From: JAVBMB01 sp031552995
Lineage (GTDB): Bacteria; Bacillota; Clostridia; Oscillospirales; Butyricicoccaceae
Direction: 5' to 3'
DNA: 27,330 nt
Assembly: GCA_031552995.1 (NCBI GenBank)
Contig: JAVBMB010000113.1
Location: forward strand, 1 to 27,330
A program made the translations under genes and the position numbers. Positions 9,001 through 15,536 of this stretch are shown here, piece after piece. The notes under the pieces were generated by a model. The model searched no databases. It saw only the letters and a program-made list of their open reading frames with translations, and was not told where the DNA came from. Every line of letters begins with the position of its first letter. Position 1 is the first letter of the stretch.

Positions 9001-9526
9001 GGAGGCTCATTCGGCGCGGGAGGCGGCGCGGCGCGGCACGGCGATACACAGTTATATCGCGCATATGGATTTTGCCGCGGACGGCGCCGACGCGGTTAGG
9101 AGGGATATACTGCGCGTATGCATGGCCGGGCATCTGACACCGGAACAGGCGGAGGGAATCGACGCTGCCGTGATAACGCGGCTTGCCGGCTCGGCGCTTG
9201 GCGCGCGCGCGAGGATGGCGCTTGACGTGCGGCGCGAGTACAGATTCGGCGCGATGTTTACGCCGGATGAATTGACGGGAAACGGCATAACCGACGAGCG
9301 TATCCTGCTGAACGGGGCGATTGATATGATTCTGTTCAGTGAGGACGGAATGGAGATTGTCGACTTCAAGAGCGACACCGTAGAGGCGGGACGCGAGAGC
9401 GAGGCGGCGGAAAAGCACAGGCTTCAGCTTGAGCTGTATGCAAAATCCGCCGAGCGGATATTCGGCGGAAGCGTGCGTCGCAAGACTGTTTATTTTCTGC
9501 GTACAGGCGGCGAAGCGGCGCTTTGA
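6008..9526 (+). CDS. addA: ATP-dependent helicase/nuclease subunit A
   Basis: AddA is the UvrD-type 3'-to-5' motor and one of the two nucleases of AddAB. The 1172 residues show Walker A SAAAGAGKT (23-31), VTYTNAAAAEVRGR, Walker B VDEYQDT (392-398), GDVKQSIYRFR, the Chi-enzyme motif SIHKSKGLEFPFV and LYVALTRARERL. The C-terminal RecB-family nuclease has GAID (Asp1106) and VDFKSD (Asp1119, Lys1121), so both nuclease sites in the complex look intact. The ATG at 6008 follows the addB TGA by one base, with GGAGGGCGAG as ribosome-binding site inside addB, which argues for translational coupling. The length is in the usual range for the family. A strong bidirectional terminator follows at 9601-9638. 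Confidence 0.97.
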   Translation: MAINLTDAQRDAAFCRDRSLIVSAAAGAGKTAVLVNRVVGLICDETSPRDIDRLLVVTYTNAAAAEVRGRISAAIAERLRSGGADRRLRRQLALIGDSNIQTVHAFCQQLIRRNFVQAGVAPDFTLLDENESDRLKESAMETLLESEYSAKSKAFAALCDNLCEERGDARLARAVRDIYERLRSHPYPDSWLEYMIRIKPKTPENTGWGAYALRRAEELIIYAGDVARAARERLKEYPDVEIKYAPTIELCIDFEQRMRCALERSWNAAWNELKGFSKPDFAQVRGADKQFTASIRQARDIFFDCVTQVREGCILGSKKTVMTQERGMRPHVRELCRLVRRFTLEYKAEKDAANALDFSDLEHIALGLLRDSAGRKTALANELSLHFQEVLVDEYQDTSRIQELIFSSVGGGSEFFVGDVKQSIYRFRLADPDIFIDRYMSSVPIDEDGRMARIDLSENFRSGAEVIDLCNYIFTHVMSRKMGDIDYDGKQRLYHAREGIGGGGPCEAWLIEGEGLSADDDADSRVEHEARLAAARIVHLLETASVPEAGALRRARPEDFAVLLSSFKGRAPIFAQELARAGVPVGGDGQNDFFSALEVSVLLSLLRIIDNRRQDIPLVSVLRSPLFFMRPDKLAEIRLTRKDCDFYDAMLLAAEGGDGECAAFIGTLDRWARCACDLTVAGLLRIIFAETDAPGIFAALDGGEKRRRNLEKLHKLAFDFEKDSARGLFAFLTRVDSMAERGQAPGGETSDGGVRLMSIHKSKGLEFPFVVIPDLGKRFNTDDARGPVLFHQDLGIGLRLRDSANMTERRTQAYCSVSSGILREGMSEEMRKLYVALTRARERLILIMSESKLGKKLDKWTQEAGWPISPEFLARQGRAMPWVCTALVRHPAAAPWRALCESEVQPDGDGDGLTCHVIDWRDIKGARWTRGTSAGDSAGLAEAACGPDMIGRDYAHRAASALPSKLTPAGVREMLQDAGEIEGTLGGASIRMWHDRKLEAHSAREAARRGTAIHSYIAHMDFAADGADAVRRDILRVCMAGHLTPEQAEGIDAAVITRLAGSALGARARMALDVRREYRFGAMFTPDELTGNGITDERILLNGAIDMILFSEDGMEIVDFKSDTVEAGRESEAAEKHRLQLELYAKSAERIFGGSVRRKTVYFLRTGGEAAL

Positions 9527-9600
9527 AACCGAAGCCCGGACACCGGCGCTTGACGTGGCAAGCGAGGACATGACGTTGGTAAGGCAGGCTTTAGGGCAAC

Positions 9601-9638
9601 AAAATATATGCCTGACCGAAGGTCAGGCATATATTTTT
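9601..9638. terminator. Bidirectional intrinsic terminator between converging genes
   Basis: A perfect 17-base-pair stem (9601-9617 with 9621-9637) closes a GAA loop. The stem core is GC-rich (GCCTGACC / GGTCAGGC) and both ends are A/T-rich, giving a T-run in both directions. It separates addA (plus) from the beta-lactamase-like pseudogene (minus). Confidence 0.9.
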
Positions 9639-9646
9639 CATAATTG

Positions 9647-11005
9647 TCAGTCCAGCCTCACGTCAAGGGCGGGATGATTTGCTTGCAGTGCGCACTTAAC
9701 GAAATAAAAATGCCCCAAGCCTATCCGCAATACAAAGAAGTCTGTTTTTTGGCCGTCCCCATAAAACTCTATCGGGAAGCTGCTGCTTCCCCATTTGCCG
9801 CGAGTGCGCATTTTCAGCATGTCTTTATCCGAAAAATCCATTAAATCTGCATATTCCGCTTCGTCTCTGCCGGCGTATTTTATTTGAAAACAGCAACCGG
9901 CGGAAATAATATCGAAATATGTATCAGTCTCACAGCCGTAATACCGCCCTAAATACTTTTCGAAGCTGTTATCAGACAGCGGATATTGCCTTTGTGCATT
10001 CGGATAATCGCGATGGGTTACGGCGACGGTGCCTGACATATGCCGGGGTCTGCCAAAGTAGGCCGATTTGTAGTTTGCCTGTTCCGGCAGACCAAAGTAT
10101 TCACGCATAACGGCATTTTCCAGTTCAAGTGCCGTTTCGACGGGTTCGCAGTCCAAATGCGTCAAGACAATGACGGACAGTTTTTTCTTTAAATCCAGCC
10201 TTATTACGGATTGCCAGCCGACAATATCTCCATACTGCCATATGATATCGCGGTTTTGCCCGTCGTAAAAAAAACCGAAACCGTAAGGGCACAGTTCGCC
10301 GTTATTGAGTGTAAACGACGAGAAAAGCATATCAAACAGCCCCTCGGGCGCGCCCGGCAGATTTCTGCTCATCAAGCAGTTATGCCATAAAACAAGGTCT
10401 TCTGCCGTTGTGTACAAGCCGCCGCCGCCCATTACGCCGTCTCCCTGTGTGTTTGTCATTTGCAGAGGCTCGAATATTCTCTCTTTGGCAAACTGAGCAT
10501 TGCCGCCCGTCAGCCGCTGTACAATGTGACCCAGTATTTCATATGCGCTTTCTTCGTAACCGTTAAAGTTCCCCGGCTCATTTTCCGGCTGTTCCTGCCT
10601 GAAAAGCATTTCCATTTCATCAAGCGGAGAATCGCTCATGAATTACTTCATGAGATACAGTTATCTGACACGGGAAGTCATGGATTTACAGTGGCGATCT
10701 GTAATTTTGTCCGCGTATTCTTTCATCTCCGGCAGATAAAGCCGGACGGAGTCATCCAGGTTCAGCCGCTTTTCACAGGCGAGTATTGCTGTGCAGCACG
10801 CCACAAACTGTTTCGCAATCGACGCAACGTCAAAGGTTGTTTTTGCGGTAACGGGACGGCAGACGCCATCGCTAAAAATATTGCCCGAATAAAACTTCAG
10901 CAGGGGCTTGCCGTCCAGCTCCACCGACACGGCATACGCCCGGTCAGGTGCGGGAAGCAAGTGTTTTGATACTATTTTTTCAAGTTCCTTTTGAATGTCT
11001 TTCAT
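9647..11005 (-). pseudogene. Serine beta-lactamase-family (class C / penicillin-binding-like) hydrolase, broken by two in-frame stops
   Basis: The reading frame from the ATG at 11005 to the TGA at 9647 is one frame throughout, but it is cut by TAA at 10663-10661 and again at 10645-10643. The upstream part (114 codons) has the SxxK nucleophile motif as SIAK (Ser62, Lys65) in the context FDVASIAKQF. The downstream part resembles the family from YEESAYEILGHIVQRLTG onward, including the GGGGLYTTAEDLVLWHNCL segment. The region between the parts, where relatives have IRHLLTHTSG, reads ITDRHCKSMTSR and looks eroded. The Tyr-x-Asn motif appears as YEE and the later His-x-Gly motif as YGD, so catalysis is doubtful even if read through. 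Sampled GC (45-48%) is well below neighbouring genes. Probably an acquired gene in decay. TAA is a real stop here: the helicase and foldase genes end with it. Confidence 0.8.
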
Positions 11006-11084
11006 AACTCCCTGTCCTCGCTTTTTTGTGAATCATATAATGCATCTTCGCTGTAAGCATATAGTATTTTTATATAATATACAA

Positions 11085-11115
11085 GCAGAGAGGCCCCGAA
11101 TCAGGGCCTCTCTGC
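11085..11115 (-). terminator. Intrinsic terminator of the foldase gene
   Basis: A perfect 12-base-pair GC-rich stem (11085-11096 with 11104-11115) closes a seven-base loop. Minus-strand transcription leaving the foldase gene meets it about 45 bases after the stop codon and then runs into TTGTATATTATAT, a loose U-rich tract. There is an A-run on the plus side at 11116-11120, which is also usual for such elements. Confidence 0.75.
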
Positions 11116-11160
11116 AAAAACTTGCCGCCTGTGTACAGGCGCGATTTAATATGCCGTAGT

Positions 11161-12756
11161 TTAGAAGCAGATTGTCATGCCGAAACTGTGCGTCGTGACG
11201 GTGTAGTTCGGCGAGACACCCTCGTAGTACTCGGTATACGCGTCAGACTTGAGCGTGTTGATTATCGAATAGTAATATGCCGGCTTGTCGCTGCTGACAT
11301 AGTACATCAGATGATAGCCATAATCTGTCTTAACCGTGCCGTTGTCGCCCGGCTTGCGCTCGGGGTCGAAGCACCACGCGTCAAACTCGGGCATTGTGGT
11401 GCCCTTGCTGAGATGCTCGTACAGTCCGCCGTTTGTGTTGGAACCGGTGTCCTCGCTGCTCGTCTCGGCAAGCTCCGCAAAGGCGGTCTCGTCAGCGCCG
11501 GCGACAAGCCAATCGGTATAGGCTGCGCTTGCCTTCTGGGAGATAAGGTTGTTCTCGAACTCGTAGACGGCTTTATCGTCCTCGCTTGTCTCTTCGGTGA
11601 TTTCCTTTGTTTTGTACAGCACATGTCGGACGGTGGCCGTCGGGGTCTCGACGCGCTGACGGCTGACATACTGCGCCACCGTGAAGCTGTCGGCGGCTTC
11701 GACAATTTCGATGTCGCCCGCGGCGCGGGTGTCGGCCTTAAGCCATTCGGAGACTTCGTCTGTCTTGCTGTTGAGGCCTGTCCCGCTTGTCAGCTTGGTG
11801 GCGAACTCGTGTGTCTCGCCCTCTTCATGCGTGTGCCCGGTTTCCTCTTCGAGGAAATATTTCTCGGCAACGGCGTCAAAGTCAGACGCCGACTTGACCT
11901 CGGCGAGGAATTGCTCTGCCCGGGCTTTCGCGGCGGCCTTGTTCGAATCGGTCATGGCCGTGGCTTCCTCTTCACTCTTCGGGGAACCTTCCGGTACTTC
12001 GGCACCCTCGGCCGGGGCGGTGTATTTTATGGTTTCGAAATTGAAAACATAGCTGTAATAGTCGATGGAGTCGTATGCAAGGCGGTTTTCCTGGTAGTAT
12101 GTCTCGACATCGTCGTCCGTGTAGTTGTAGCTGTCAATCAGCGAAGTGCCGTACGCGTCGGCGTAGAAGTTGCGGCGGTAGACGCGCTCGATATCGGCGA
12201 GCTTTGTGCCGTTGCCGTATATGGCAGCAAGAAGCTGCGATTGAGTCATGCTGTTGGCCGTGGCCGATTCGTCGAGCATCGCGATATGGTCGGCTATTTC
12301 GGCCTCGATCTTTTCGTCGGCGGCAAAGCCGGCGGCTTTACCCTCGTTATAGAGGATAACCGTCTGCTTGATGGCATCGGCGGCAAGTGTGTTGAAATAA
12401 TCCTTCCATGTGCCTTCGCTCATCAGCGAATCCTGCGCGTCAAGCGTGCCGTCAAGCGTGTAGCCGAACTGCTGAAGTGTGGAGCCGTATTGATTGAGGA
12501 AGTTTGTGCGCGCGTCGCGGTAATAGATATTGAAGTCGAGCGCGGAGACTTTCTCGTCGTTGATGGTTACCGCAGTGACGGTGCGCTGAAGTACGCCGGT
12601 TGTGTGCAGAATGGCGACGGCAAGCACACACAAAAAAAGAGCGACGAGCGTCCATGCCCCGATTTTGACGAGCAGCTTACCTGTCTTTGATGTGCCGGAG
12701 TTGGCGGAAGCAACGGTGTCATGACGCTCGCTGCGTTTCCTTGTACCTTTTCCCAT
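11161..12756 (-). CDS. Membrane-anchored parvulin-type peptidyl-prolyl isomerase (PrsA/SurA-like foldase)
   Basis: Extracytoplasmic foldase of 531 residues. A basic N-terminus is followed by one membrane segment at about residues 28-50. It has no lipobox, so it is anchored by the helix rather than as a lipoprotein. Next comes a SurA/PrsA-like helical region (about 60-230). A first, degenerate parvulin-like stretch spans about 233-366 and includes SEWLKADTRAAGDIEIVE. The clear PPIC rotamase domain runs from about 374 (TVRHVLYKTK) through GGLYEHLSKG to about 488 (DYGYHLMYY). Residues 303-317 form an acidic histidine-bearing insert with His308, His310 and His316. The ATG at 12756 has AGGTAGG upstream; an in-frame ATG at 12801 lies beyond the predicted transcript context. 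Monocistronic, with its own promoter and terminator. The client proteins are unknown. Confidence 0.85.
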   Translation of the reverse strand: MGKGTRKRSERHDTVASANSGTSKTGKLLVKIGAWTLVALFLCVLAVAILHTTGVLQRTVTAVTINDEKVSALDFNIYYRDARTNFLNQYGSTLQQFGYTLDGTLDAQDSLMSEGTWKDYFNTLAADAIKQTVILYNEGKAAGFAADEKIEAEIADHIAMLDESATANSMTQSQLLAAIYGNGTKLADIERVYRRNFYADAYGTSLIDSYNYTDDDVETYYQENRLAYDSIDYYSYVFNFETIKYTAPAEGAEVPEGSPKSEEEATAMTDSNKAAAKARAEQFLAEVKSASDFDAVAEKYFLEEETGHTHEEGETHEFATKLTSGTGLNSKTDEVSEWLKADTRAAGDIEIVEAADSFTVAQYVSRQRVETPTATVRHVLYKTKEITEETSEDDKAVYEFENNLISQKASAAYTDWLVAGADETAFAELAETSSEDTGSNTNGGLYEHLSKGTTMPEFDAWCFDPERKPGDNGTVKTDYGYHLMYYVSSDKPAYYYSIINTLKSDAYTEYYEGVSPNYTVTTHSFGMTICF

Positions 12757-12808
12757 ATTTCCTACCTCTGATTTTTTATTATTGACCAGTTGATTGTACA
12801 ATAAAGCC

Positions 12809-12837
12809 TTGACAGTTGTGTTACGAACATGTAAATT
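12809..12837 (+). promoter_or_regulatory. Possible plus-strand promoter overlapping the foldase promoter
   Basis: TTGACA (12809-12814), 17 bases, then TAAATT (12832-12837). Its -10 box shares bases 12835-12837 with the minus-strand foldase promoter, so the two could not be occupied together. It would give a long leader of about 160 bases to rpmE. The -35 box is perfect and the -10 box moderate. Confidence 0.4.
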
Positions 12838-12863
12838 ATCAACTGAGCGACAGCAAAAGTCAA
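12835..12863 (-). promoter_or_regulatory. Sigma-A promoter for the foldase gene
   Basis: On the minus strand, TTGACT (12863-12858) and GATAAT (12840-12835) are spaced by exactly 17 bases. The predicted start near 12828 gives a leader of about 70 bases before the ATG at 12756. Confidence 0.7.
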
Positions 12864-12935
12864 CCTTTTTTTATGATTTTGTGCCTAAAAATACATTATA
12901 TGAAAAATAATCATATATAATAATTGAAAAATCAC

Positions 12936-12964
12936 TTGCAAAAGGGAGGATGTTATGATATTAT
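12936..12964 (+). promoter_or_regulatory. Sigma-A promoter for rpmE
   Basis: TTGCAA (12936-12941), a 17-base spacer and TATTAT (12959-12964), with an extended -10 TG at 12956-12957. The predicted start near 12971 is about 30 bases before the rpmE ATG. Confidence 0.7.
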
Positions 12965-13001
12965 ACCCTTTGCTTGAAGTATCATGAGCGAGGTGAAAAC
13001 A

Positions 13002-13208
13002 ATGAAAGAAAACATTCATCCGAAATATCAGGTGACCACCGTCAGATGCGCCTGTGGAAACGAGTTCCAGACCGGTTCGGTCAAGGAAGGCATTCGCGTT
13101 GAAATTTGCAGCAATTGCCATCCGTTTTATACCGGCAAGCAGAAGCTTGTTGATACCGGCGGACGTGTTGACCGCTTTAAGAAGCGTTTTAACATCGAGA
13201 ACAAGTAG
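13002..13208 (+). CDS. rpmE: Large ribosomal subunit protein L31, zinc-binding type
   Basis: Ribosomal protein bL31, 68 residues, bridging the 50S central protuberance and the 30S head. It begins MKENIHPKY and ends with the RFKKRFNIENK tail. It is the zinc-containing form: Cys16, Cys18, Cys36 and Cys39 make the C-x-C ... C-x-x-C site (CACG and CSNCHPFYTGKQ). Bacteria with this form often keep a zinc-free paralogue elsewhere that is induced by zinc starvation. The ATG at 13002 has AGGTGA six bases upstream; an in-frame ATG at 12984 has no good site. Its own promoter and a strong terminator make it a single-gene unit. Confidence 0.98.
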   Translation: MKENIHPKYQVTTVRCACGNEFQTGSVKEGIRVEICSNCHPFYTGKQKLVDTGGRVDRFKKRFNIENK

Positions 13209-13253
13209 TTTTTGCGGTTTGGGCGGGTTAATCCGCCTGCGAGTTGCTGACTG

Positions 13254-13284
13254 GCGGCGCCTGTTTTTTGGCGCCGCTTTTGTT
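13254..13284 (+). terminator. Intrinsic terminator after rpmE
   Basis: Eight-base-pair stem GCGGCGCC (13254-13261) with GGCGCCGC (13270-13277), an eight-base T-rich loop, then TTTTGTT. A smaller hairpin, GGCGG/CCGCC at 13222-13237, lies between it and the rpmE stop codon. Confidence 0.85.
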
Positions 13285-13313
13285 CTGCCCGGGCGGCGCC
13301 AAATGGGCTGTTG

Positions 13314-13370
13314 GGCAGCCGCGAAAAAATAAGCGCGGCTGCCGTGGCGGGAGAACGGCCGAAATGGCCG
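13314..13370 (+). promoter_or_regulatory. Two stem-loops in the leader of hflX
   Basis: The first is a perfect 10-base-pair stem (13314-13323 with 13334-13343) around an A-rich ten-base loop. The second is CGGCC (13356-13360) with GGCCG (13366-13370), a five-base loop. The second ends directly at the AGGAGA ribosome-binding site of hflX. Neither is followed by T-runs, so they are not terminators. They may affect translation or mRNA stability. Confidence 0.4.
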
Positions 13371-13385
13371 GAGAGGAGACTTGAT

Positions 13386-14666
13386 TTGGCTGAGATTAAA
13401 CGGACGGAGACCCGTAACAGGGTTCTGCTTGCGGGGCTGTGCTGCGCCGTGCTTTCAGATTTTGAAAGCACGGACGAGGAGACGATGAGCGAGCTGCGCG
13501 AGCTGGTGAAAACCGCCGGCGGCGAGGCTGTCATCGAAGCGGTGCAGAACAGGCGCGCGCCAGACCCGCATATGTTTATAGGAGAAGGCAAGGCACAGGA
13601 GCTTGCCGAGCTGATTAAGCAGCAGGAGATTGATCTTGTGGTGTTCGACAACGAGATATCGCCGTCGCAGACGCGCGCGCTTGAAGGCGCGCTGAGTTGC
13701 AGGGTTATAGACCGAAACGCGCTGATATTGGATATATTCGCTGACAGGGCGAAGACTGCCGAGGGAAAGCTGCAGGTTGAGCTGGCGCAGTATAAATATA
13801 TGCTGCCGCGTCTAACGCACATGTGGACACACCTTGTGCGCCAGACGGCATCCGGCGGGTCGAGCCCGATAGGCACACGCGGCCCTGGCGAAACCCAGCT
13901 TGAGACCGACAGGCGGCACATACGCCGCAAAATACAAAAGCTTGAGAGCGAGATTGAGGATGTTAAGACGGTGCGCGCGACGCAGCGTCAGCGCAGGCAG
14001 AAAAACAGGATTCCCCTTGTATGCCTTGTCGGCTATACAAACGCCGGGAAGTCGACGCTTTTGAACGCGCTGACGGGCGCCGGAGTCCACGCCGAGGGGC
14101 GGCTGTTCGACACGCTTGATCCGACGGTTAAAATGATGAAAAGCGGCGAGATGGGTGATATACTCGTGTCCGACACCGTCGGGTTTATCCGCAAGCTGCC
14201 GCATCACCTGGTGGACGCATTTAAGGCCACGCTTGAGGAGCTGACATTTGCCGATGTGCTTGTGCATGTCGTCGATGCTTCCGCCGAGAACTGGCAGGCG
14301 CAGGCGGATGTGGTTGACAAGCTGATTGTTGAGCTTGGAGCCGAAAAAACGCCGAGGATCGTGCTTTATAACAAGATTGACCTGCTGCGCGACAGCCAGC
14401 TGCCGCGCGACGGCAGCGGTGTATACTGCTCGGCGCTGAAGGGCGTGGGGCTGGACAGCCTGATGGGCGCGATAGAAAAACGGCTCGGCGAGGAGTCAAG
14501 GCTCGTCAGCTTTACGCTTCCGTATGCCAGCGCCGCTGTGCTGGACATGCTGTATCGCGACGCGAACGTGAAGCGCGCCGACTATGACGAGAGCGGAATT
14601 ATAGTTGAGGCGGTATGTGACAAGACGACGCTCGGGCGTATTCGCGGTTTTTTGCCGGAGGCATAG
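13386..14666 (+). CDS. hflX: GTPase HflX, ribosome-associated
   Basis: HflX is a cytoplasmic GTPase that binds and can split 70S ribosomes, typically under stress. The 426-residue protein has the HflX N-terminal domain (GEGKAQELAELI near 66-77; VFDNEISPSQTR at about 86-97), the family signature GTRGPGETQLETDRR (163-177) and a helical linker. The G domain shows G1 GYTNAGKS (216-223), switch I TLDPT, G3 DTVGF (263-267), G4 NKID (329-332) and G5 SALKG. I chose the TTG at 13386 because AGGAGA lies six bases upstream and the length then fits the family. An earlier in-frame TTG at 13311 has no ribosome-binding site and sits on a hairpin. The yigZ start is one base beyond its stop codon, so the two are coupled. 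Confidence 0.94.
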   Translation: MAEIKRTETRNRVLLAGLCCAVLSDFESTDEETMSELRELVKTAGGEAVIEAVQNRRAPDPHMFIGEGKAQELAELIKQQEIDLVVFDNEISPSQTRALEGALSCRVIDRNALILDIFADRAKTAEGKLQVELAQYKYMLPRLTHMWTHLVRQTASGGSSPIGTRGPGETQLETDRRHIRRKIQKLESEIEDVKTVRATQRQRRQKNRIPLVCLVGYTNAGKSTLLNALTGAGVHAEGRLFDTLDPTVKMMKSGEMGDILVSDTVGFIRKLPHHLVDAFKATLEELTFADVLVHVVDASAENWQAQADVVDKLIVELGAEKTPRIVLYNKIDLLRDSQLPRDGSGVYCSALKGVGLDSLMGAIEKRLGEESRLVSFTLPYASAAVLDMLYRDANVKRADYDESGIIVEAVCDKTTLGRIRGFLPEA

Positions 14667-14667
14667 C

Positions 14668-15300
14668 GTGGAAGGATTCAGGGTGCCGGCGGGCGACGCC
14701 TCGGCGGAGTTTGTTGAGAAGAAGTCGAGGTTTATCGGGAATATATTCCTTGTGAGCAGTGCCGAGCAGGCCGCCGGCATAGTAAAAAGCATCCATAAAA
14801 AGCTTTGGGACGCCAGCCACAATGTGTATGCCTATTCGCTGGAAAACGGGGTTATGCGTTTTTCGGATGACGGGGAGCCGCAGGGGACGGCCGGCCTGCC
14901 GACGCTTGAGGTGCTGAAGAAGGAACGCGTCGTCAACGCGCTGTGCGTGACGACACGGTATTTCGGCGGGACGCTGCTTGGCGCCGGCGGGCTCGTTCGC
15001 GCCTATTCGCACGCGTGCAAGCTGGCGCTTGACGCGGCGGGCATAGCCGTGATGACGCCGATGGCGCGTTGTGCGCTTGTCTGCGACTATGACCTGCTGG
15101 ATGCCGTGCGCAAGCAGCTTGCTTCTCTTGAGGCGAACGAGAGCGGCGCGCAGTACACCGACAGAGTTGAGCTGACGGTTGAGCTGCCCGAAATACGCTT
15201 TGACGAGCTGCGGGAGAGAATTGTCGACATAACGCGCGGCAGATGCGAGCCAATCTGCCGCGGGGTGTTTATGGTTCCGGTGAAGGCTCGGCCCGAATAG
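14668..15300 (+). CDS. yigZ: YigZ/IMPACT family protein
   Basis: A 210-residue member of the YigZ (UPF0029/IMPACT) family, conserved but without a firmly assigned biochemical role; relatives are tied to translation control and to nucleic-acid binding. The N-terminal IMPACT domain has KKSRFIGNIF, ASHNVYAYS, RFSDDGEPQGTAGLP and the signature TRYFGGTLLGAGGLVRAY. A C-terminal DUF1949-like ferredoxin-fold domain spans roughly residues 135-205. The GTG at 14668 begins one base after the hflX stop, with CCGGAGG inside the hflX end as ribosome-binding site, which supports co-translation with hflX. No odd features were seen. Confidence 0.93.
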   Translation: MEGFRVPAGDASAEFVEKKSRFIGNIFLVSSAEQAAGIVKSIHKKLWDASHNVYAYSLENGVMRFSDDGEPQGTAGLPTLEVLKKERVVNALCVTTRYFGGTLLGAGGLVRAYSHACKLALDAAGIAVMTPMARCALVCDYDLLDAVRKQLASLEANESGAQYTDRVELTVELPEIRFDELRERIVDITRGRCEPICRGVFMVPVKARPE

Positions 15301-15344
15301 CTTTTTGCGGCGGATAGCGTAGATGAATCACCTGTGATTGTTTT

Positions 15345-15411
15345 AATGTGAAACAGAAAAGCCGGCGGGCACGACAAGCCGTGTCACGTCATTTTTATGC
15401 TGTTTCACATT
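15345..15411. repeat. Perfect 12-base inverted repeat around a structured 43-base core
   Basis: AATGTGAAACAG (15345-15356) and CTGTTTCACATT (15400-15411) are exact reverse complements, with two further G-U-compatible pairs outside. The core contains a second stem, GGCACG with CGTGTC, so the whole could fold as a long nested hairpin. It lies in the 236-base gap between yigZ and dgt. The arms could equally be two halves of a regulator site. No T-run follows, so it is not a simple terminator. Confidence 0.55.
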
Positions 15412-15536
15412 GGCATTTATCCGGGCGATTTTTCTTTTTTGCAGAAAAAGAGGAAAAGCGAGTTTTTGGCGTATTTATATATAGAGAGATATTTTGACCG
15501 GCCGACGGGCATTGCCGGCGCTGACTGGAGACATAT

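Noticed and set aside
8291..9571. Minus-strand open frame (426 codons) opposite addA
   Set aside because: It lies opposite the essential motifs and nuclease domain of AddA, and is Arg/Ala/His-rich as expected for a shadow frame in high-GC DNA.
10643..10663. Programmed readthrough or stop-codon reassignment in the beta-lactamase-like gene
   Set aside because: Both codons are TAA, which ends the helicase and foldase genes here; TGA and TAG end the other genes. Two stops 18 bases apart with eroded motifs fit decay better.
10460..10969. Plus-strand open frame (169 codons) opposite the broken beta-lactamase-like gene
   Set aside because: Considered as an alternative real gene to explain the stops, but it has no ribosome-binding site or recognisable motif, whereas the minus frame shows clear family motifs.
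11122..12690. Long plus-strand open frame (522 codons) opposite the foldase gene
   Set aside because: It is the antisense shadow of a GC-rich gene with clear domains, has Val/Gly/Arg-rich low-information composition, no ribosome-binding site and no recognisable motif.
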